Below are positions 1-7,818 of a stretch of 25,569 nt of DNA, one piece after another (position 1 is the stretch's first letter; the number at the start of each line of letters is the position of its first letter). Location: assembly GCF_000720765.1 (NCBI RefSeq), contig NZ_JODC01000043.1, positions 1 to 25,569 of the forward strand, read 5' to 3'. The translations under genes and the position numbers were made by a program. Under the pieces are notes generated by a model. The model made no database searches and was not told where the DNA came from. It saw only the letters and a program-made list of their open reading frames with translations. This DNA is from Streptomyces sp. NRRL S-646 (GTDB lineage Bacteria > Actinomycetota > Actinomycetes > Streptomycetales > Streptomycetaceae).

Positions 1-2
1 GC

Positions 3-122
3 ACAGCAGGCCCGGGCCGCCCAACCGGCATGAAGAACAAGCACCGCGCACGACAGCACCCCGTCGGGAAACAGGGCAAACCGAACCTCGCGGCAGCCGT
101 CACAAGCAGCAAGGCTGCATAA
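3..122 (+). CDS. Possible 3' end of an unidentified gene
   Basis: An open frame enters from the left edge and stops with TAA at 120-122. It contains an internal ATG at 30 that would give a 30-residue basic peptide beginning MKNKHRARQHPVGK. It may be the C-terminus of a gene starting outside the window or a small basic protein. No family is recognised. The interval 123-218 up to the convergent gene shows nothing I can name. Confidence 0.25.
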   Translation, partial: TAGPGRPTGMKNKHRARQHPVGKQGKPNLAAAVTSSKAA

Positions 123-218
123 ACGCCAAGCTTAGTGATGACAGCACCCTTGATCGCCGGAAAACGATGTCGTTGATTCGTCACCGACAGCGCCACTGGA
201 GAATTCAATGATCGAGCT

Positions 219-2051
219 TCACCTGATTTCCCACTCGCCGGTCGCGCTGTTGAAGCGGACGCGCGTGTTGCTTCGATGCGTCGACTGCGTGTAGTTGGCA
301 GCTCCGTCGATGTTCGCCCCGTTACCAGCAATAGTAACGGTGAAATCGCCGCTCCCTTTGATCTCGTGTGTCTCTCCATCGGACGGCGACTTCGGGAGGC
401 TGATCAGGCACTGTGCCGCCGTGACGGTGACGAACCGTTGATCGGTCGTGATGGCTAGGTTCATGCCCGTCGTGACGCTGGGACCGTTCGCCGCGTAGAG
501 CGTTTCGAACTTCGGAGCGACGAACGTAATCGCTGCTCCGGCGGCTACGGTACCGTTCGCCGGCTCGTACGTTACTTTCTTGTCACTGATACTGATATCG
601 GTGATCTTCTTGGTCGCGCCACCGTCGAGGCCAGCGACTGAGATGCGCTGCCCGACGGCCAAATATGACGGCGAGCTGACAACGAGCGTTCCCGGCGTGC
701 TAACTGTCCCAGTGGGCATGGTAACCGGTTGAATATCACGTAGGGTTCCTGCCGCCACACAGCGCTGCGCCCAGATGCCACCCGGGCTCGGATCGCTCTT
801 CCAGATCGTGTCCCCAATCTCGTAGATCTGAGGAAGGTTACTCGGACTCGGTACCGCCGGCTCAGGGCTGGGACCAGCTTGAAATACCACCTGCTTGGGT
901 GGCTGCCCGGCCGGGGGTTGCTTCCCGAGGTAGATTCCGTTCGGGAAGTACGGCGCGCTTCGGCGCAGCTTCAGGTCGAGCGTCGGAAGGCGCAACACTT
1001 CGAGCCCGGTACCCCAACTATCGAGAGTGATCCACGGGTTTGAAGGCCCGAGGAACCGCCACCGCAGTGAGTCGCTTGGATAGAATGGCGAAGGTGCAGG
1101 CGGTGAAGGTCTGTTCACGACCATCTCACCGAAGATCATGTGCGGCGTATCGGGCTTATAGTCCTCACCCACTTTCGTGCTAATGACGGTCGCGCCTCGC
1201 CTGTTCTCGTAGGTGAGTGGCTTCCCTCGCATGACGCCGCAGATGATATCAAAATGCGGCCCAGAGTTGATTGTCCCGCCGAAAACATCGTTCCAGGCCG
1301 TCAGAGTTGCGCGATCGACGTCCTCTGAGTAGCACCCATGTAGGGTCGAATTGTTACCGTCGCCCTCGAAAAGATAGTTCTTCGTCGTATTCCCTTCGCC
1401 GTGGCATGCGACGAAAGCATTCCGTCCATTCATGTCGCGGAATCCGAAATTGTTGCCGATTGCGAAGCATCCCTGGATGAGGCATACCGTGGCATCAATC
1501 CCGGAGAGGAGGATTCCTTCGCTCTTGCCAAACCAGAAAAGGCAATTCGTGAAGACGCTTCCGCCCGGGTTCCCGGTCAACGATTTGGTGCCGTCCAGGA
1601 ACACGTTGGCTCCGCCGAATTTGCCGACGATCACGTTATGCATGTAGATCGGTGCCGTGGCATGGACGCCGTACCCACTTGAAGTCCCCGGATCCTTGCA
1701 GGAGATTGTGAGATCACGGAAGGAAGTGAACCATGCACTCGACGTGTAGCCCTCGGGCTCGCGGTCGCCACCGCCCTTGATTCGGAAGGCTGTCTTGTTC
1801 TGCGGGAATCCGAGCCACGTACCAGGAGCTACTCGGTCCCCGGGGCCACCGAGGTGTGGATATGGGTCGCTCATCCCGGTGCCCTCGATAACGACGCTAC
1901 GGGTAATCGTGATGGTGTCCGAGAAGTAGAGCCACCCGCGGAGGATGATCTTCGCGCTTTTGTTGGCCTCGGCGTGGATGGCCGCGAGGACGGTGTTCAT
2001 TACCGCGAGGTTATCGGTTCCGGGGGTGCTGCTTCCGTTCCAATCGGGCAC
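219..2051 (-). CDS. Phage-like right-handed beta-helix (tailspike / pectate-lyase-fold) protein, main part
   Basis: Starting at GTG 2051 the frame gives about 610 residues. The N-terminus (DFGGVPDWNG...TDN) resembles the entry of pectate-lyase-3 / phage tailspike beta-helix domains, which usually read like DFGAVGDGVTDDT. Residues ~30-260 are rich in short beta-strand rungs with Asn, Gly and Thr turns (IEGTGM, LTISCK, FTNCLFWFGKSEG, IQGCFAIGNNFGF). The tail ends in a small beta-rich segment (GETHEIKGSGDFTVTIAGNGANIDG) like those closing phage fibres. The same frame stays open upstream to ~2180 and reads EWRDGGSAIPSAVVNGRW and RRFDAPGYYHFQDFGG, typical of the segment before such helices, so GTG 2051 is probably not the native start. 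Role inferred: surface glycan binding or cleavage by a phage tail. Base composition is lower in GC than the rest of the window. Confidence 0.65.
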   Translation of the reverse strand: MPDWNGSSTPGTDNLAVMNTVLAAIHAEANKSAKIILRGWLYFSDTITITRSVVIEGTGMSDPYPHLGGPGDRVAPGTWLGFPQNKTAFRIKGGGDREPEGYTSSAWFTSFRDLTISCKDPGTSSGYGVHATAPIYMHNVIVGKFGGANVFLDGTKSLTGNPGGSVFTNCLFWFGKSEGILLSGIDATVCLIQGCFAIGNNFGFRDMNGRNAFVACHGEGNTTKNYLFEGDGNNSTLHGCYSEDVDRATLTAWNDVFGGTINSGPHFDIICGVMRGKPLTYENRRGATVISTKVGEDYKPDTPHMIFGEMVVNRPSPPAPSPFYPSDSLRWRFLGPSNPWITLDSWGTGLEVLRLPTLDLKLRRSAPYFPNGIYLGKQPPAGQPPKQVVFQAGPSPEPAVPSPSNLPQIYEIGDTIWKSDPSPGGIWAQRCVAAGTLRDIQPVTMPTGTVSTPGTLVVSSPSYLAVGQRISVAGLDGGATKKITDISISDKKVTYEPANGTVAAGAAITFVAPKFETLYAANGPSVTTGMNLAITTDQRFVTVTAAQCLISLPKSPSDGETHEIKGSGDFTVTIAGNGANIDGAANYTQSTHRSNTRVRFNSATGEWEIR

Positions 2052-2156
2052 ACCGCCGAAATCTTGAAAATGGTAGTACCCCGGCGCGTCGAAGCGGCGA
2101 AGCCATCGGCCATTGACGACGGCCGATGGAATTGCGCTCCCGCCATCGCGCCACTC

Positions 2157-2338
2157 GTCGCGATGGCGACCAGTCCCCGCTCACCGAGCCCCCCGAAGTA
2201 CACCGGCTCGCTCAATGGCCGGTACTCGTATCCGATCAGCCCGGCTGGGATGCCAGTCTCCCCGAGATCAACAGCGATCTGGGTGGGCACCTCGGGTGGG
2301 GCCTCGATGGGGATCAAGACGAACTCGGGCTTCGGCAA
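2157..2338 (-). pseudogene. N-terminal part of the beta-helix gene, out of frame with the rest
   Basis: From a TTG at 2338 the frame reads PKPEFVLIPIEAPPEV and later EPVYFGGLGERGLVAIAT. It then loses sense, while the neighbouring frame begins to read EWRDGGSAIPSAVVNGRW. One missing base near 2156/2157 would join them into a single protein from 2338 to 219. The TTG follows immediately after an in-frame TGA and has no clear ribosome site. An overlapping 44-codon frame from ATG 2402 (MKTRANPRHWYARG) ends at 2268 and may hold the true start. Either a real frameshift or a sequence error explains the split. Confidence 0.45.
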
Positions 2339-2520
2339 TCATATCGGGATTGATCTGTAAGCCCCTTGCGTACCAATGGCGGGGATTTGCCCTAGTTTTC
2401 ATCGACTTGAGTGGTTACTCGGTAGCGGTCGCTGGTTGGCCGGAAAAGGGTCACCAAGGTCCCTGTAGCCCGGCCGAATCGAACTCGCTACCGGGGTCAT
2501 CCCGCCTGGCCGGCCGCCAA

Positions 2521-2676
2521 GTGGTTGTCCGTACGGTCACCGCGCACGCCATTGGCCCCCTCGCGGACGTGGGCACGGCGACCTGGTCGCAGGCCGCCGA
2601 GCACTTCACCGGCCGCGACCTGTCCCGCCTCACCGACCGCCTCGACCTGTGGACGGCCCTGCTGTGCCGGTCGTGA
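2521..2676 (+). pseudogene. High-GC 3' fragment of an unidentified gene
   Basis: A plus-strand frame with strong G/C third-position bias reads VVVRTVTAHAIGPLADVG and later AEHFTGRDLSRLTDRLDLW, then stops at TGA 2674-2676. It has no credible start: upstream the frame runs into the lower-GC phage-like DNA. It looks like the surviving C-terminal ~50 residues of a chromosomal gene truncated at the foreign DNA border. The family is not recognised. It contains a segment ([12 protein letters not shown]) identical to one in the LysR gene downstream. Confidence 0.35.
2554..2598 (+). repeat. Direct repeat copy A (45 bp, 44/45 identical)
   Basis: This segment matches 3239-3283 at 44 of 45 positions, in the same orientation and 685 bp apart. 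The only difference is a T (2561) for a G (3246). Both copies translate [12 protein letters not shown] in their own frames. Confidence 0.85.
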
Positions 2677-2728
2677 GCGCCGCAGGCGGTGGGTGGGTAC
2701 GCCCCTCGGGACCGTGGGAGGTTCACGC

Positions 2729-3658
2729 ATGCAACTGCGCCAGCTGGAGTACCTGGTCGCGCTCGCCCGAGAACGCCACTTCGTCCGCGCTGCCGCCGCC
2801 TGCTACGTCTCCCAGCCCTCACTGTCGGCCGCGATACGGCGTCTCGAACACGAGCTGGGGGTGCCGATCGTGCGCCGGGGCAGACGGTACGAGGGCCTGA
2901 CCCCGGAGGGTGAGGTGCTGCTGGCCTGGGCGCACCGCATCCTCGCCGAACAGGACGCCCTGCGACAGGAGTTGTCCGCCCTCGGCGACGGCCTCACCGG
3001 CACGCTCCGCCTCGGCGTCGTCCCCACGGCACTCCCCGCCTCCTTCCTCCTGACCACCCCCTTCTGCGAACGCCACCCCCGGGCCCGCGTCAGCATCGAG
3101 TCGCTGTCCTCGGTCGACATCCTCCACGGCCTCGCCGAGTTCGAGCTTGACGTGGCGATGACGTACCTCGACGACGACAGCGCCCTGCGCCGGCTGCCCC
3201 TGTACGAGGAGCGGTACATGCTCCTGACCCCGATCGACGGCCCCCGCGCGGACGTGGGCACGGCGACCTGGTCGCAGGCCGCCACCCTCCCCCTGTGCCT
3301 GCTCAACTCACGTATGCGCAACCGCCGCATCATCGACGAGTGCTTCGCCGCGGACGGTGCCACGGCCGCCCCGGCGATCGAGTCGGACACCGTCGCCGGG
3401 CTCTACGCCCATCTGCCCAGCGGCCGCTGGTCCAGCGTGATCTCGCATGCCTGGCTGCACATGTTCGGCGTGCCGGAGGGGATGCGGGTCGTACCGCTGG
3501 AAGGCCCCGCGCACGGGCCGCGGGTCGGCCTGGTGACCGGCCCCCACGACCCGCCCTCCGTCCTGACCGCGGCGCTGCTGACGGTGGCGCGGGAGGCGGG
3601 CGTACGGGAGGCGCTGGACGACCTGCTGCGGACGTATCTGCGCGGCCACGACCACTGA
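2729..3658 (+). CDS. LysR-family transcriptional regulator
   Basis: The product has 309 residues, normal for LysR. The N-terminal winged helix-turn-helix spans ~1-60 ([18 protein letters not shown], then [18 protein letters not shown]), followed by the linker helix and a substrate-binding domain from ~90 to the end. ATG 2729 is chosen because GGGAGG lies about 8 bases upstream and the HTH begins at once; the frame is open further upstream without sense. The next gene on the same strand, 105 bp on, is formate dehydrogenase, so this regulator probably controls it. Two palindromes in the gap, one containing a T-N11-A core, are candidate binding sites. The regulator appears intact although its presumed target is destroyed. 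Confidence 0.9.
   Translation: MQLRQLEYLVALARERHFVRAAAACYVSQPSLSAAIRRLEHELGVPIVRRGRRYEGLTPEGEVLLAWAHRILAEQDALRQELSALGDGLTGTLRLGVVPTALPASFLLTTPFCERHPRARVSIESLSSVDILHGLAEFELDVAMTYLDDDSALRRLPLYEERYMLLTPIDGPRADVGTATWSQAATLPLCLLNSRMRNRRIIDECFAADGATAAPAIESDTVAGLYAHLPSGRWSSVISHAWLHMFGVPEGMRVVPLEGPAHGPRVGLVTGPHDPPSVLTAALLTVAREAGVREALDDLLRTYLRGHDH
3239..3283 (+). repeat. Direct repeat copy B, inside the LysR gene
   Basis: Partner of 2554-2598 (44/45 identical). Here it encodes part of the LysR effector domain, in a segment that fits the protein on both sides, so this copy is likely the original. Confidence 0.85.
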
Positions 3659-3672
3659 TAGCCGACGGCTAT
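3658..3672. promoter_or_regulatory. Palindrome ATAGCC-N3-GGCTAT, candidate LysR box
   Basis: Perfect 6-bp arms around GAC, overlapping the last base of the LysR stop codon and about 92 bp before the fdh start. It contains T-N11-A (T3659 to A3671), the classical LysR recognition core. It could alternatively be a short terminator, but no U-tract follows. Confidence 0.5.
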
Positions 3673-3682
3673 ACGGGCATAG

Positions 3683-3696
3683 CAAAGCTCGCTTTG
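3683..3696. promoter_or_regulatory. Second palindrome CAAAGC-TC-GCTTTG upstream of fdh
   Basis: Perfect 6-bp arms 10 bp after the first palindrome. Two sites in tandem upstream of the target gene fit the recognition-plus-activation-site layout of LysR-controlled promoters. This is inference from position and symmetry only. Confidence 0.4.
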
Positions 3697-3763
3697 ACCA
3701 GGGAGAAAGCCGACGAGGATCGTGAACTGCACCTTCCCGCAACGCCAGTTGAGGAGCAGCGAC

Positions 3764-4059
3764 ATGGCCAAGGTGCTCTGCGTCCTGTACGACGACCCGA
3801 CCGACGGATACCCGACCACGTACGCCCGCGACGACATCCCCACCATCGCCGGCTACCCCGCGGCCAGACCGCCCCGACCCCCGAGGCGATCGACTTCACT
3901 CCCGGCCATCTGCTGGGCAGCGTCTCGGGCGAACTGGGCCTGCGCTCCTTCCTGGAGAAGGCCGGACACACCCTCGTCGTCACCTCCGACAAAGACGGCG
4001 ATGGCTCGGTCTTCGACCGTGAGCTGGCCGACGCGGACGTGGTCATCTCGCAGCCGTTC
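3764..4059 (+). pseudogene. fdh: NAD-dependent formate dehydrogenase, 5' part (frameshifted and interrupted)
   Basis: ATG 3764 follows GAGGAG at 3751-3756. The frame begins [20 protein letters not shown], nearly identical to bacterial formate dehydrogenases of the Pseudomonas type, up to TIAGYP. There one G is missing near 3860 and the rest ([20 protein letters not shown] to VISQPF) continues in another frame. At 4059 the gene is cut by a mobile element and resumes at 7870. Removing the element and one target duplication and restoring the base gives 386 codons plus a stop, close to the ~400-residue family length. The enzyme would oxidise formate to CO2 with NAD+ in the cytosol; as written the gene cannot make it. 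Confidence 0.9.
4050..4059 (+). repeat. Target site duplication, left copy
   Basis: GCAGCCGTTC directly left of the element. The identical 10 bp lies at 7860-7869. It encodes part of the fdh Gln-Pro-Phe stretch. Confidence 0.92.
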
Positions 4060-4118
4060 CAGGGGTGTTGCAAAGTCCGGTGATCTTGTAGTTGCCCTGG
4101 TCAGGCGATGCCCAGGAG
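4060..4118 (+). repeat. Left terminal inverted repeat
   Basis: 59 bp matching the reverse complement of 7801-7859 with one mismatch (C4096). Read on the minus strand it includes the end of a transposase gene (LLGIA-stop), so it derives from the IS right end. Identity stops after position 4118. Confidence 0.92.
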
Positions 4119-4173
4119 CGTGCGAGGCGCTCTCCTGCCGCGGCCCAGGGTGACCGGTCCCGGGGGCTCACCG

Positions 4174-5679
4174 TTACGCCGTCACGGGGCACGCGGTCAA
4201 GGCATCGGTGACCGCTGTTATCCCTTGGGGTGCCAACTGTTCCAGGAGACCGGTGATCCCGTACCAGCCGCCGAGCGCGGCGAGTCGTGCGGCGAGCCTG
4301 CGGGCGTCGGACGGCGCGGCCAGCCCGGCGACGACGAACAGCGCGCGGTCCCGTGTCTCGCGGAAGGCGATCGTGTCGGCGAGCGCCTCGGCCCGCTCCG
4401 TCTCCCCGCGCCGGGCCAACTCCTCGACCACGGGGACCAGTGCGTGCCCCCGCGCCCAGAGGTCGGGGATCGCCCGGGTGAGCGCCTGGGCTCGGTCCGT
4501 CTCCCCGCGCCGGGCCAACTCCTCGACCACGGCGATCAGTGCTCTGGCTCGTGCCCGTCGGTCAGTGATCGCGTGGGCGAGCGTCTCGGCCCGGCCCGTG
4601 TCCCCGCCGCGGGCCAGCTCCCCGACGATCTCCGCCTGCCAACCCGCACGGCGGTGGGGGGCGTTCATCGCGTCGGCGAAGGCCATGGCCCACTCGACGT
4701 GACCGTGCCGGGCCAGCATCAGCGCCGCCGCCGTCCGCAGGTCGTCGGCGTGCCAGGAGGTGGGGCTGCAGGCGTCGAGCAGTGTCTGCGTCCGCTCCGC
4801 CAGCGCGAGGACCACGTCCGCTTCGGCGGTCTCGGCAGCTGCCTCCAGTACGTCGACCATGACTGCGGGGTAGAGGGGCGATGTGCCCGGACGGCGCAGG
4901 AGGGCGTCGAGCCGGTCCAGGTCGCCGCGGCCGACCTCGGGGACCAGGATCGCCGTCAGCGGCCGCGGCCCGGCCCGGTCGTGCCCCCCACCGCCGGGTC
5001 CGTGGAACCGGGCGAGGTCCTCCAGACGGTCGACGAGGTCACCGGCCCGGACGTGGTCGCCGGCCGCGGTGGCCACGTCGAGAAGGAGGGTGAGCACCCG
5101 TGAGGACGCACTGCCCACGGCGCGGTCGGCGAAGTCGAGCGCGCCGCGGAAGTCCCCGGTGTCCGCCAGTGCTTTCGCCAGGAGGGCCCAGGTGATGCCC
5201 CAGTTGTGCGGATAGCGGACCCGCTCCGCCAGCGCGAGGGCCCGGGCGAGTTCACCGGCCCTGGCCCACGCCGGCACCAGCGCGACCAGGGCACGGTCGT
5301 GGCAGTCCCTCACACGGATCGAGTCGACCAGCGCCTGGGCCCCGAGCAGGTCTCCCGCGCCGGCCGCCTCCTCCACCAGCGCCAGCAGCGCTTCGCCCTG
5401 CTTGGGCTCGTCGCTGATCGTGAACGCCAGCTCGGCCGCACGCGCGAGGCGGCCGGTCCGGGCGAGTGCCCTCAGATGCCACAACGGAACGGGCTCGCGG
5501 GCACCATCCACGTCCCCTGACGCCAGCAACCGGAACAGGGTCACCAAACACGGTTCGAACCCGCCCGGGAGGACACCCTTTCCGGCATCACCCTCCCGAG
5601 CGAGGCCGCAGCGCCGCTCACGCCACCGCTCCATGAACAGCTCATAGCCCCACTCGGCCATGCCCTTCTGCGTACTCAC
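4174..5679 (-). CDS. Helical-repeat (TPR/PPR-like) protein, element passenger
   Basis: From GTG 5679 the product has 501 residues (MSTQKGMAEWGYELFMERW...). ATG 5661, preceded by AGAAGGGC, is an alternative start; the frame upstream of 5679 is non-sense sequence antisense to the divergent gene. After ~60 N-terminal residues it consists of ~33-residue helical hairpins of the pattern G-(D/E)-x2-RA-x-ALA-x2-I-x6-RA-x-AL-x2-V. The last ones (ARRGETDRAQALTRAI, ARRGETERAEALADTI) are almost identical, and their DNA repeats at 99-bp spacing. No catalytic motif, signal peptide or membrane segment is visible. Such scaffolds usually bind proteins or peptides; the partner is unknown. It diverges from the membrane protein gene at 5893, and both lie inside the element. 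Confidence 0.8.
   Translation of the reverse strand: MSTQKGMAEWGYELFMERWRERRCGLAREGDAGKGVLPGGFEPCLVTLFRLLASGDVDGAREPVPLWHLRALARTGRLARAAELAFTISDEPKQGEALLALVEEAAGAGDLLGAQALVDSIRVRDCHDRALVALVPAWARAGELARALALAERVRYPHNWGITWALLAKALADTGDFRGALDFADRAVGSASSRVLTLLLDVATAAGDHVRAGDLVDRLEDLARFHGPGGGGHDRAGPRPLTAILVPEVGRGDLDRLDALLRRPGTSPLYPAVMVDVLEAAAETAEADVVLALAERTQTLLDACSPTSWHADDLRTAAALMLARHGHVEWAMAFADAMNAPHRRAGWQAEIVGELARGGDTGRAETLAHAITDRRARARALIAVVEELARRGETDRAQALTRAIPDLWARGHALVPVVEELARRGETERAEALADTIAFRETRDRALFVVAGLAAPSDARRLAARLAALGGWYGITGLLEQLAPQGITAVTDALTACPVTA
4397..4532 (-). repeat. Intragenic 99-bp tandem repeat units in the helical-repeat gene
   Basis: A 37-bp core is identical at 4397-4433 and 4496-4532, exactly 99 bp (33 codons) apart. 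A diverged third copy lies about 99 bp further on. This defines the protein repeat length and suggests recent unit duplication or conversion. Confidence 0.8.
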
Positions 5680-5760
5680 GTCGCCCCCGGTCGCGTCCTG
5701 CCGCTGTCCCGTAGCGTAGGGCCTGCTGCGCGCCCCCGGGCCAGTGCCTGGACGCATGGC

Positions 5761-5776
5761 GGTGGAGGAATCCACC
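5761..5776. promoter_or_regulatory. Palindrome between the divergent passenger genes
   Basis: GGTGGA-GGAA-TCCACC, perfect 6-bp arms, in the 213-bp gap between the two divergent passenger genes. It is a candidate operator; no matching regulator is visible in the element. Confidence 0.35.
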
Positions 5777-5892
5777 TCCGCGGCGGGGCGTGCCGCGTTG
5801 GCCGCGGAACCCCCACGCGTTCCCCATCGTCTTCCCAGGGAAGGGCGGGACCCCGCACGACGGGGGCGGGCCGTGGAGGCGGGGAGGGGCGC

Positions 5893-6468
5893 GTGAGCGA
5901 ACACGAGGCGGCGCTGGCGGTGGGAGCCGCCGGCGGCCTGGGTCGTTACCGGAGCTTCGCCGTCCCGCAGTCCACGGTCGGCGACGGGTTCCTCATGACG
6001 ATGGGCCTGTTCTTCCTCGGGCTCTGCAGTTTTGAGCTGCTCCTCGGTGCCCTGCTCTGGCCCGACGGGGTACTCATCACCGGTGGGCTGTTCATGGGAT
6101 TGGGCATGGCCGGCCTCGCCCTCTGGCCCCGCTTCGAGCGACGCCGAGGAGGCCGCCTGGAGCGCCTCTACTGCTTCGAAGACGGCCTCGTGATCGGCAG
6201 TGGCCACACCATGCGCCCCATCCGCTGGTCGGACGTCACCATCACCAGCGAGGACTGGGAGTCGGGGAGCGGCGAGTACCGCTATTCGGGAACGAGGCGC
6301 ACCCTCACCACATCCGACGGCACCCTGATCGCCCGGTTCACCGGTAAGGAACCCGAGCGGGTCGGCGGCTACCAGGTGATCCTCCTCCACCAGGCCGCCA
6401 CCGAACGTGAAGCCGTCCACCCCTCGCCGGGCCCGACGCCGAGTGACGCCCGACCCACCGAAGCCTGA
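5893..6468 (+). CDS. Small membrane protein with a PH-like C-terminal domain, element passenger
   Basis: GTG 5893 follows GGGGAGG at 5881-5887, giving 191 residues. Two hydrophobic stretches at about 35-55 (MTMGLFFLGLCSFELLLGA) and 60-78 (GVLITGGLFMGLGMAGLAL) form a membrane hairpin after a soluble N-terminus. The remainder (LERLYCFEDGLVIGSG, IRWSDVTITSEDWESG, GTLIARFTGKEP) has the strand pattern of a PH-like domain seen in actinobacterial membrane proteins such as the DUF6585 group. Both ends are probably cytosolic. It lies between the repeat-protein gene and the transposase. Function is unknown; the family call is tentative. Confidence 0.75.
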   Translation: MSEHEAALAVGAAGGLGRYRSFAVPQSTVGDGFLMTMGLFFLGLCSFELLLGALLWPDGVLITGGLFMGLGMAGLALWPRFERRRGGRLERLYCFEDGLVIGSGHTMRPIRWSDVTITSEDWESGSGEYRYSGTRRTLTTSDGTLIARFTGKEPERVGGYQVILLHQAATEREAVHPSPGPTPSDARPTEA

Positions 6469-6536
6469 CCGAGCGGTCACGGACCGACCGCGCAGCCGAT
6501 CGCTCGGATGCATCCCGGCTCTCGCCAATTGCCAAC

Positions 6537-6563
6537 CGAGCGGCATTTCAAAGTCCGGTGATC
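6537..6563 (+). repeat. Internal degenerate terminal repeat (left end of the original IS)
   Basis: It contains CAAAGTCCGGTGATC (6549-6563), identical to the core of the outer repeats, preceded by a diverged outer portion. It marks where the ISAs1-type IS (about 6537-7859) begins. Confidence 0.7.
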
Positions 6564-6622
6564 ACGTGAGTCCGTAGGTCTCGGCGGTCCAAGGGGGGCG
6601 GGCCAGGCCGTCACAAACGCAA

Positions 6623-6680
6623 CGAAGCTCCGGTTGAACGGGGTGACCTTCCCAAGTCGCCTCGTACCGCCGGAGCTTCG
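6623..6680 (+). promoter_or_regulatory. Hairpin ending at the transposase start codon
   Basis: CGAAGCTCCGG (6623-6633) is the exact reverse complement of CCGGAGCTTCG (6670-6680). The second arm abuts the ATG at 6681 and contains the only purine-rich ribosome-binding candidate (GGAG). Transcripts entering from outside could fold this 11-bp stem and block translation, as known for inhibitory leaders of IS10 and IS50. Inferred from sequence. Confidence 0.55.
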
Positions 6681-7818
6681 ATGTGTCGTCAGTCTGCCAC
6701 CGTCTGTCTGGTCAAGTCGCCCACCCTGGAGGGCATGGCGGGGTTGTCGCTGGTCGAGCGGTTGCGGCTGCTGCCGGATCCGCGTCGGCGCCGAGGAGTG
6801 CGTCACCCGTTCGTGGCGGTGCTGCTGGTTGCCGCCTCGGCAGTGGTCGCCGGAGCACGCTCATATACGGCCATCGGCCAGTGGTCCGCGAACACGCCGC
6901 AGCATGCCCTGGCCCGCCTGGGTGCCCGGGTCGCGGGGGCGTTGAGCGTACGCGTCGCGCCGAGTGCCGCCACGATTCGGCGGGTTGTCGGCCTGGTGTG
7001 CCCCGGTGGTCTGGCCGATCTGACCGGCGCTGCCCCTGCCGGCTCGGACTCGGTGGCGATCGACGGCAAGACCGCCCGCGGCTCCGACGCGGCCAGACGC
7101 CCGCGGCCCACCTGCTGGCCCCGATGACCGGCGACGGCCGGACCGTGACCCAACTGCGGGTGCCCGACAAGACCAATGAGATCACCTGCTTCGCCGCGCT
7201 ACTGGCGCCCTTCGACCTGACGGGGGTCACGGTCACGGCCGATGCCCTGCACACCCAGCGCGCCTGGTGGAGGAGAAGAAGGCGCACTACCTGCTGGTGG
7301 TCAAGGCCAACCAGCCCGAGCTGCACCGCCAGCTGCGATCGCTGCCGTGGAAGGACGTCACCGCCCGCCGCTACGACCGCGAGATCGGCCACGGCCGCCG
7401 GGAAACCCGGGCGACCAGAGCCCTCACCGTGACCGACCTCGGCCTGGACTTCCCGCACGCCGCCCAGGCCGTGCGCATCCTGCGTTACCGCACGAACCTC
7501 ACGACCGGTGTCATCAGCCGCCAGACCGCCTACGCGATCACGGACCTGACCTCGCATCAGGCCTCGCCCCGGCGCCTGGGCCAACTCGCCAGGTCGCAGT
7601 GGACCATCGAGAACCGGCTGCACTTCGTCCGCGACACCACCTTCGCCGAGGACGCCTCGAAGATCCGCACCGGCCATGGACCCGAGAACATGGCGACCTT
7701 GCGCAACCTGGCGATCAACACCCTCCGCGCCGCTGGACACCGCAACATCGCCGCTGGCATCCGGCACGTCTCCTACCAGCCGTTCACCCGCCCGCTCGCC
7801 CTCCTGGGCATCGCCTGA
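6681..7818 (+). pseudogene. ISAs1-family transposase, frameshifted
   Basis: The first part (ATG 6681; GLSLVERLRLLPDPRRRRGV, ARSYTAIGQWSANTPQHAL) is the N-terminal domain typical of ISAs1 transposases and leads to AIDGKTARGS, which holds the first catalytic Asp. Near 7098 the frame shifts to TPAAHLLAPMTGDG and VTADALHTQR (second Asp). Near 7262 about 11-14 bases appear missing, and a third frame carries EEKKAHYLLVVKANQPEL, QWTIENRLHFVRDTTFAED (catalytic Glu) and the end RPLALLGIA at TGA 7816-7818. All catalytic segments survive but not in one frame. The element is probably no longer autonomous, unless these are sequence errors. Confidence 0.85.

Noticed and set aside
2268..2402. 44-codon minus-strand frame from ATG 2402 (MKTRANPRHWYARG...)
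   Set aside because: It overlaps the beta-helix N-terminal frame, has no ribosome site and becomes Arg/Pro-rich low-information sequence; kept only as a possible true start of that gene.
4108..5103. Long plus-strand frame antisense to the helical-repeat gene
   Set aside because: Its composition mirrors the repeat gene on the other strand (Gly/Arg/Pro/Gln-rich, repetitive), with no start signal.
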